Positions 61,236 to 64,000 of a stretch of DNA of 64,000 nucleotides are shown here, piece by piece. Source of the stretch: Bacillus sp. NTK074B (GTDB lineage: Bacteria > Bacillota > Bacilli > Bacillales > Bacillaceae_B); NCBI RefSeq assembly GCF_017303375.1, contig NZ_JAFKOH010000011.1, forward strand, positions 1 through 64,000, written 5' to 3'. The notes beneath the pieces were generated by a model. That model saw nothing but the letters and a program-made list of their open reading frames with translations, was not told the DNA's origin and ran no database searches. Numbering within the stretch: the first letter of the stretch is position 1; each line of letters begins with the position of its first letter. A program made the translations under genes and the position numbers.

Positions 61236-62432
61236 TCATGAAACCTGATGATGCTCCCAACCCGACGCCTCATCGGCAAAAATGATCCCCAATTCATGAT
61301 GATCACCTTCATACAGGGCTCCTTGAGTGAAACGGTTCTCACCGTTCGCCCCAAGGACCTCCAGCTTACAATAAGCCCCGTTCTTTTGAAGAGCTTCATA
61401 AAACGCTCTTTCCGTATTCACATCGACTCCGTTCACCTTCAGGACGATTTCACCTACTTCAAGAGTCAACTTCTTGGCAGGAGAGCCTGGAAGGATACCA
61501 AGGATCATGACTCCCTTCGGCTGGCGTTTAAAGAAGTAAGGCTTTGAATCTTCCTTCCTTTTGTAACGGTATGCGATCCATGCGCGTCCTATGACGGCGA
61601 CGACAGCTGCACCGATTGAAAACATAGGTGCCCAAAAACCTGTTACGGCCAACGTCAAAACGAATGCACCCAACCAGAAAACCCTGGATCCCGTATATTT
61701 AATCGCTACTTCCGGCAACGTGCTTTTCACAAGCTGTTGAAAACCAAGGAGAAACGGTACACATAATAAAGAATACGTTTCAGTCCCAATAGTAAGCACG
61801 GGCCACCAGTCAAATGGAAGCGTCAAGCCCCCATTAGGGATCAGGATGAACATCGGAACCAGCCACAGTTTCTTCCCGAGATGTGCCCCTACTTTCAGGC
61901 CACGGGCACTCTTGTATAAACGGGGTGAAGTATGCTTCCAACCATTCAGTCGAATCAGTATTCCTTCTATCATGGTCAGCACACCCAGGAGTACGACGAT
62001 AGAACTGAGCATTTCCAGGTTCAAGTTTTCCACATATGTATTCACATAAGGGATGTGCCACTGAAAATAATCCACCAACACGAATATGAAATAGGAAAAT
62101 CCTACAGTCATGGTTGCGGACATTAGCTGAAAGCGGCCCGTCAGCGCAAACAGGATCGACATCACCCCGACCAGTAGAACGCCTGCGTAAGGAATGACCA
62201 TCCCCACTCCTACCGTAACGACCGAAAACAGCAATCCAAGTACGATTCCGTAAGAAAACAATCCCCTCATATCATGGTACCCATCCAGCAATCTCGTATT
62301 AAAATCTTTTCGTTCCCTCTTCACGCGATAATAGCCCGCCATAATAGAGATGAACACAGAGAAATAGAAAACAGGATGCAGAAATAATTTCCCCAATCCT
62401 TTCAGGGTCTCCAGCAACCAAAGCTCAATCAA
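61236..62432 (-). CDS. minJ: MinJ, division-site topology protein (PDZ, multi-pass membrane)
   Basis: In B. subtilis MinJ bridges DivIVA and MinD at poles and septa. The 398-residue protein has about eight membrane helices (15-285) and a C-terminal cytoplasmic PDZ domain (about 300-370, GVMILGILPGSPAKKLTLEVGEIVLKVNG). Length and architecture match B. subtilis MinJ, and csbA/uvrBA lie nearby as in that genome. It converges with the symporter gene. Confidence 0.9.
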   Translation of the reverse strand: MIELWLLETLKGLGKLFLHPVFYFSVFISIMAGYYRVKRERKDFNTRLLDGYHDMRGLFSYGIVLGLLFSVVTVGVGMVIPYAGVLLVGVMSILFALTGRFQLMSATMTVGFSYFIFVLVDYFQWHIPYVNTYVENLNLEMLSSIVVLLGVLTMIEGILIRLNGWKHTSPRLYKSARGLKVGAHLGKKLWLVPMFILIPNGGLTLPFDWWPVLTIGTETYSLLCVPFLLGFQQLVKSTLPEVAIKYTGSRVFWLGAFVLTLAVTGFWAPMFSIGAAVVAVIGRAWIAYRYKRKEDSKPYFFKRQPKGVMILGILPGSPAKKLTLEVGEIVLKVNGVDVNTERAFYEALQKNGAYCKLEVLGANGENRFTQGALYEGDHHELGIIFADEASGWEHHQVS

Positions 62433-62611
62433 TGATAACTCACCACCTTTTGTAAGAAAATTTGCATTATCTACTATTTTATCAAAAGAAGCAGTTAAAA
62501 CCTATTGCAATTTATTCGTTCATTTTACGTTTCCATGTCATTTCCGACAGCATTCCACACGTTTTCCCGGGAAATGATGTCGATTGGACGGAAATAACCC
62601 CTATCATTGTA

Positions 62612-62650
62612 GAAAAAGAGACGATCAGGCTTACGTGCTGACCGTCTCTT
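62612..62650 (-). terminator. Terminator of the PHA-synthase operon
   Basis: On the minus strand AAGAGACGGTCAG pairs with CTGATCGTCTCTT (one mismatch) around a 9-nt loop, followed by TTTC. It starts 4 bp past the stop of the small 29-codon ORF. Confidence 0.82.
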
Positions 62651-62653
62651 TCT

Positions 62654-62743
62654 TCATTGAAAATAGGATAAAATAAAATCCTTAAAAACAAAGAACGCAA
62701 AACTTAAATAATCCAGCGGGTGATCCATTTCCCAATCCATCAT
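62654..62743 (-). CDS. Small hydrophobic protein, 29 residues, downstream of the PHA synthase gene
   Basis: An ATG-started frame of 29 codons with GGAGGG 10 nt upstream, 18 bp past the synthase stop and immediately before the operon terminator. The product begins MMDWEMDHPLDYL and continues as an aromatic hydrophobic stretch (SFAFFVFKDFILSYF) that could be membrane- or granule-associated. I do not recognise it. The ribosome binding site, spacing and terminator position argue for a real gene. Confidence 0.6.
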   Translation of the reverse strand: MMDWEMDHPLDYLSFAFFVFKDFILSYFQ

Positions 62744-62761
62744 CGTAGTCTTTCCCTCCTT

Positions 62762-63793
62762 CTATGATTTAGAGCGGGCGTGTAACCACTCTTTAAATTC
62801 GGTTGAAATTCCATATTTAATAAGACTGGCATGTCCTCCTGCCACCTCTAGCAATTGCTTATCCTTACTCGCAACCAGATCCAATAAAGGAGTGCTGATG
62901 GATGTTGGAACCAAATGATCATATTGAGAAGAAATCATGTAAAGGTTTGATTCGATTGTTTTCAAATCGACATTTTCCCCAGAGAGCGGGAACTCCCCCT
63001 TCATCAAGACATTTTCCTTAACAAAATATGTGAGGATATCCCTTGCCATTGCTCCGGTGAGGGATAGGTGATCATTGGTCCACTGATTAAAGCGAAGCCA
63101 GTAATCCGTATACTCCTTATCGTAAGCCCTGTTTAGAAGTGAAAAATAGGGAGAGAGGTAAATAGGAGCGGTCAATGCCCTCATTCCGTAACGGACGAAG
63201 GGTGCGGGGATGATATTCATTTCTTCCACGAAAGCCGGGACATCCAATTCATCATTTTTCAAGGCTTCCACCCAACTGCGATAATCTGGTATTTGATCAA
63301 AATCAATGGGGGTGACAAAAAGGATAAGATTCTTGATGAGTTGAGGATGCAACGCTGCGTAAATAACGGCTAACGTTCCTCCTAAACAAAATCCAGAGAG
63401 GGATAACTCGTCTCTCCCGCTATGATCAAGAGCTTTCTTTATGGATGGGTGTACGTATTGTGAGAGGTACTCTCCCAAACCGATGCCCCTTTCCTCTATA
63501 ACGGGTTCACCAAATTCGAGCAGATAGACATCATATCCTTCCTCAAGAAATTCCCCTACCATACTATGTTCCTTGGTCAAGTCAAGAATGGATGGCTTGT
63601 TGATAGGTGAATAAAGGAAAAATACTGGAATCAGATCCGTTTGATTTCCGGAATGATAGTACCATAGTTTACTATTGTATTGATTCCAGATTTCTCTTCT
63701 CGGAAAGTTCGGCTCCCACTCGCTTTCATTTTGCAAAGTATCCATGAAACCTTTCCACCTTGCGATTTCTTTTTGACTGTTCTCTTCTTTCAT
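62762..63793 (-). CDS. phaC: Class III/IV polyhydroxyalkanoate synthase-like protein (PhaC)
   Basis: A 343-residue alpha/beta hydrolase-fold protein whose nucleophile elbow is Gly-Phe-Cys-Leu-Gly-Gly (near residue 141). The cysteine in place of the lipase serine is the mark of PHA synthases. It also has the late catalytic Asp in SSQYDHLVPT and His in AGGHASLIKYG. Length fits the short PhaC that pairs with PhaR or PhaE. The ATG at 63793 has GAGGTGA upstream. It follows the incomplete gene at the window edge by 18 bp. Related esterases are a less likely alternative. Confidence 0.85.
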   Translation of the reverse strand: MKEENSQKEIARWKGFMDTLQNESEWEPNFPRREIWNQYNSKLWYYHSGNQTDLIPVFFLYSPINKPSILDLTKEHSMVGEFLEEGYDVYLLEFGEPVIEERGIGLGEYLSQYVHPSIKKALDHSGRDELSLSGFCLGGTLAVIYAALHPQLIKNLILFVTPIDFDQIPDYRSWVEALKNDELDVPAFVEEMNIIPAPFVRYGMRALTAPIYLSPYFSLLNRAYDKEYTDYWLRFNQWTNDHLSLTGAMARDILTYFVKENVLMKGEFPLSGENVDLKTIESNLYMISSQYDHLVPTSISTPLLDLVASKDKQLLEVAGGHASLIKYGISTEFKEWLHARSKS

Positions 63794-63811
63794 TGTAGTC
63801 ACCTCTATTCT

Positions 63812-64000
63812 TTAATCTTTTATTGTGGCATCCGTAATGGACAGAAGTTGAAAGAAGATCACGACCATGTGGAATAGCTGCAGCCATTGATTGACGTACT
63901 CCACATACTCGGGATCATCCAATTTTTCTTTAATCGCTTGATTCAACTCATACTCCACACCCATCCACAGTTTTTTCACATCTTCATAAAAAGGATCCAT
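63812..64000 (-). CDS. Partial gene upstream of phaC, possible PHA-synthase partner subunit
   Basis: A frame of 62 codons ending at 63812 and reaching the window edge. The visible product is acidic and helical (YEDVKKLWMGVEYELNQAIKEKL) with a hydrophobic FHMVVIFFQLL segment near the end. An ATG falls on the last three bases, so the true start may lie outside the window. Its place just before phaC suggests a PhaR/PhaE-type partner, but the sequence alone does not prove it. Confidence 0.5.
   Translation of the reverse strand: MDPFYEDVKKLWMGVEYELNQAIKEKLDDPEYVEYVNQWLQLFHMVVIFFQLLSITDATIKD

Overview
The window is a chromosomal stretch from a Bacillaceae bacterium (Firmicutes). Evidence: AGGAGG-type ribosome binding sites, frequent GTG/TTG starts, and gene orders known from Bacillus subtilis (cggR-gapA-pgk-tpiA-gpmI-eno; yvcI-rapZ-yvcK-whiA-crh; hisZGDBHAFI; hprK-lgt-yvoD-ppaX-yvoF; yvlABCD; uvrB-uvrA; csbA; minJ). 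GC looks to be in the mid-40s by eye. Dispersed palindromic repeats suggest a marine or soil Bacillus/Rossellomorea-like genus, but I cannot fix the species. I see no phage, IS element, CRISPR array or rRNA. There is one tRNA (Arg-CCG).

Layout. 0.2-8.1 kb: secG and the glycolytic operon cggR-gapA-pgk-tpiA-gpmI-eno, with a CggR operator and promoter. 8.1-10.9 kb: a glutaredoxin-like gene, sigL (sigma-54) and a DEDDh exonuclease. 11.1-12.3 kb: tRNA-Arg and clpP with a CtsR operator. 12.3-22.9 kb: a six-gene operon on the minus strand, in order Hpt-REC-GGDEF-REC protein, HEAT-repeat membrane protein, processive GT2 glycosyltransferase, very large membrane-anchored glycosidase-like protein, single-domain response regulator, hybrid histidine kinase. 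This is the least conventional part of the window and looks like a phosphorelay/c-di-GMP-controlled exopolysaccharide system. 23.4-31.2 kb: crh, whiA, yvcK, rapZ, a Nudix gene, an SGNH hydrolase, trxB and a TPR protein. 31.2-38 kb: the complete histidine operon, with a GAGGGACGGACCT palindrome in its spacers. 38.2-45.1 kb: inverted copies of a large hairpin repeat, then hprK-lgt-yvoD-ppaX-yvoF and a sigma-W-type yvlABCD operon. 45.3-52.8 kb: uvrBA under a LexA box, a dense DnaA-box cluster, and a secreted amidase. 52.8-62.4 kb: csbA, an HD nucleotidase, serC-serA, ktrAB behind a c-di-AMP riboswitch, a DUF1206 protein, a dicarboxylate/amino-acid symporter and minJ. 62.6-64 kb: PHA-synthase-like genes with a 29-residue ORF downstream.

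How the genes fit together. Central carbon control is concentrated here: CggR senses glycolytic flux, HPrK phosphorylates HPr and Crh on Ser46, PpaX removes the pyrophosphate made when HPrK dephosphorylates them, and YvcK, RapZ and WhiA sit beside Crh. In the 12-23 kb operon the kinase has a receiver but no Hpt, while the diguanylate cyclase carries the Hpt. Together they could form one His-Asp-His-Asp relay feeding c-di-GMP synthesis next to a polysaccharide synthase. That link is inference from domains and operon structure only.
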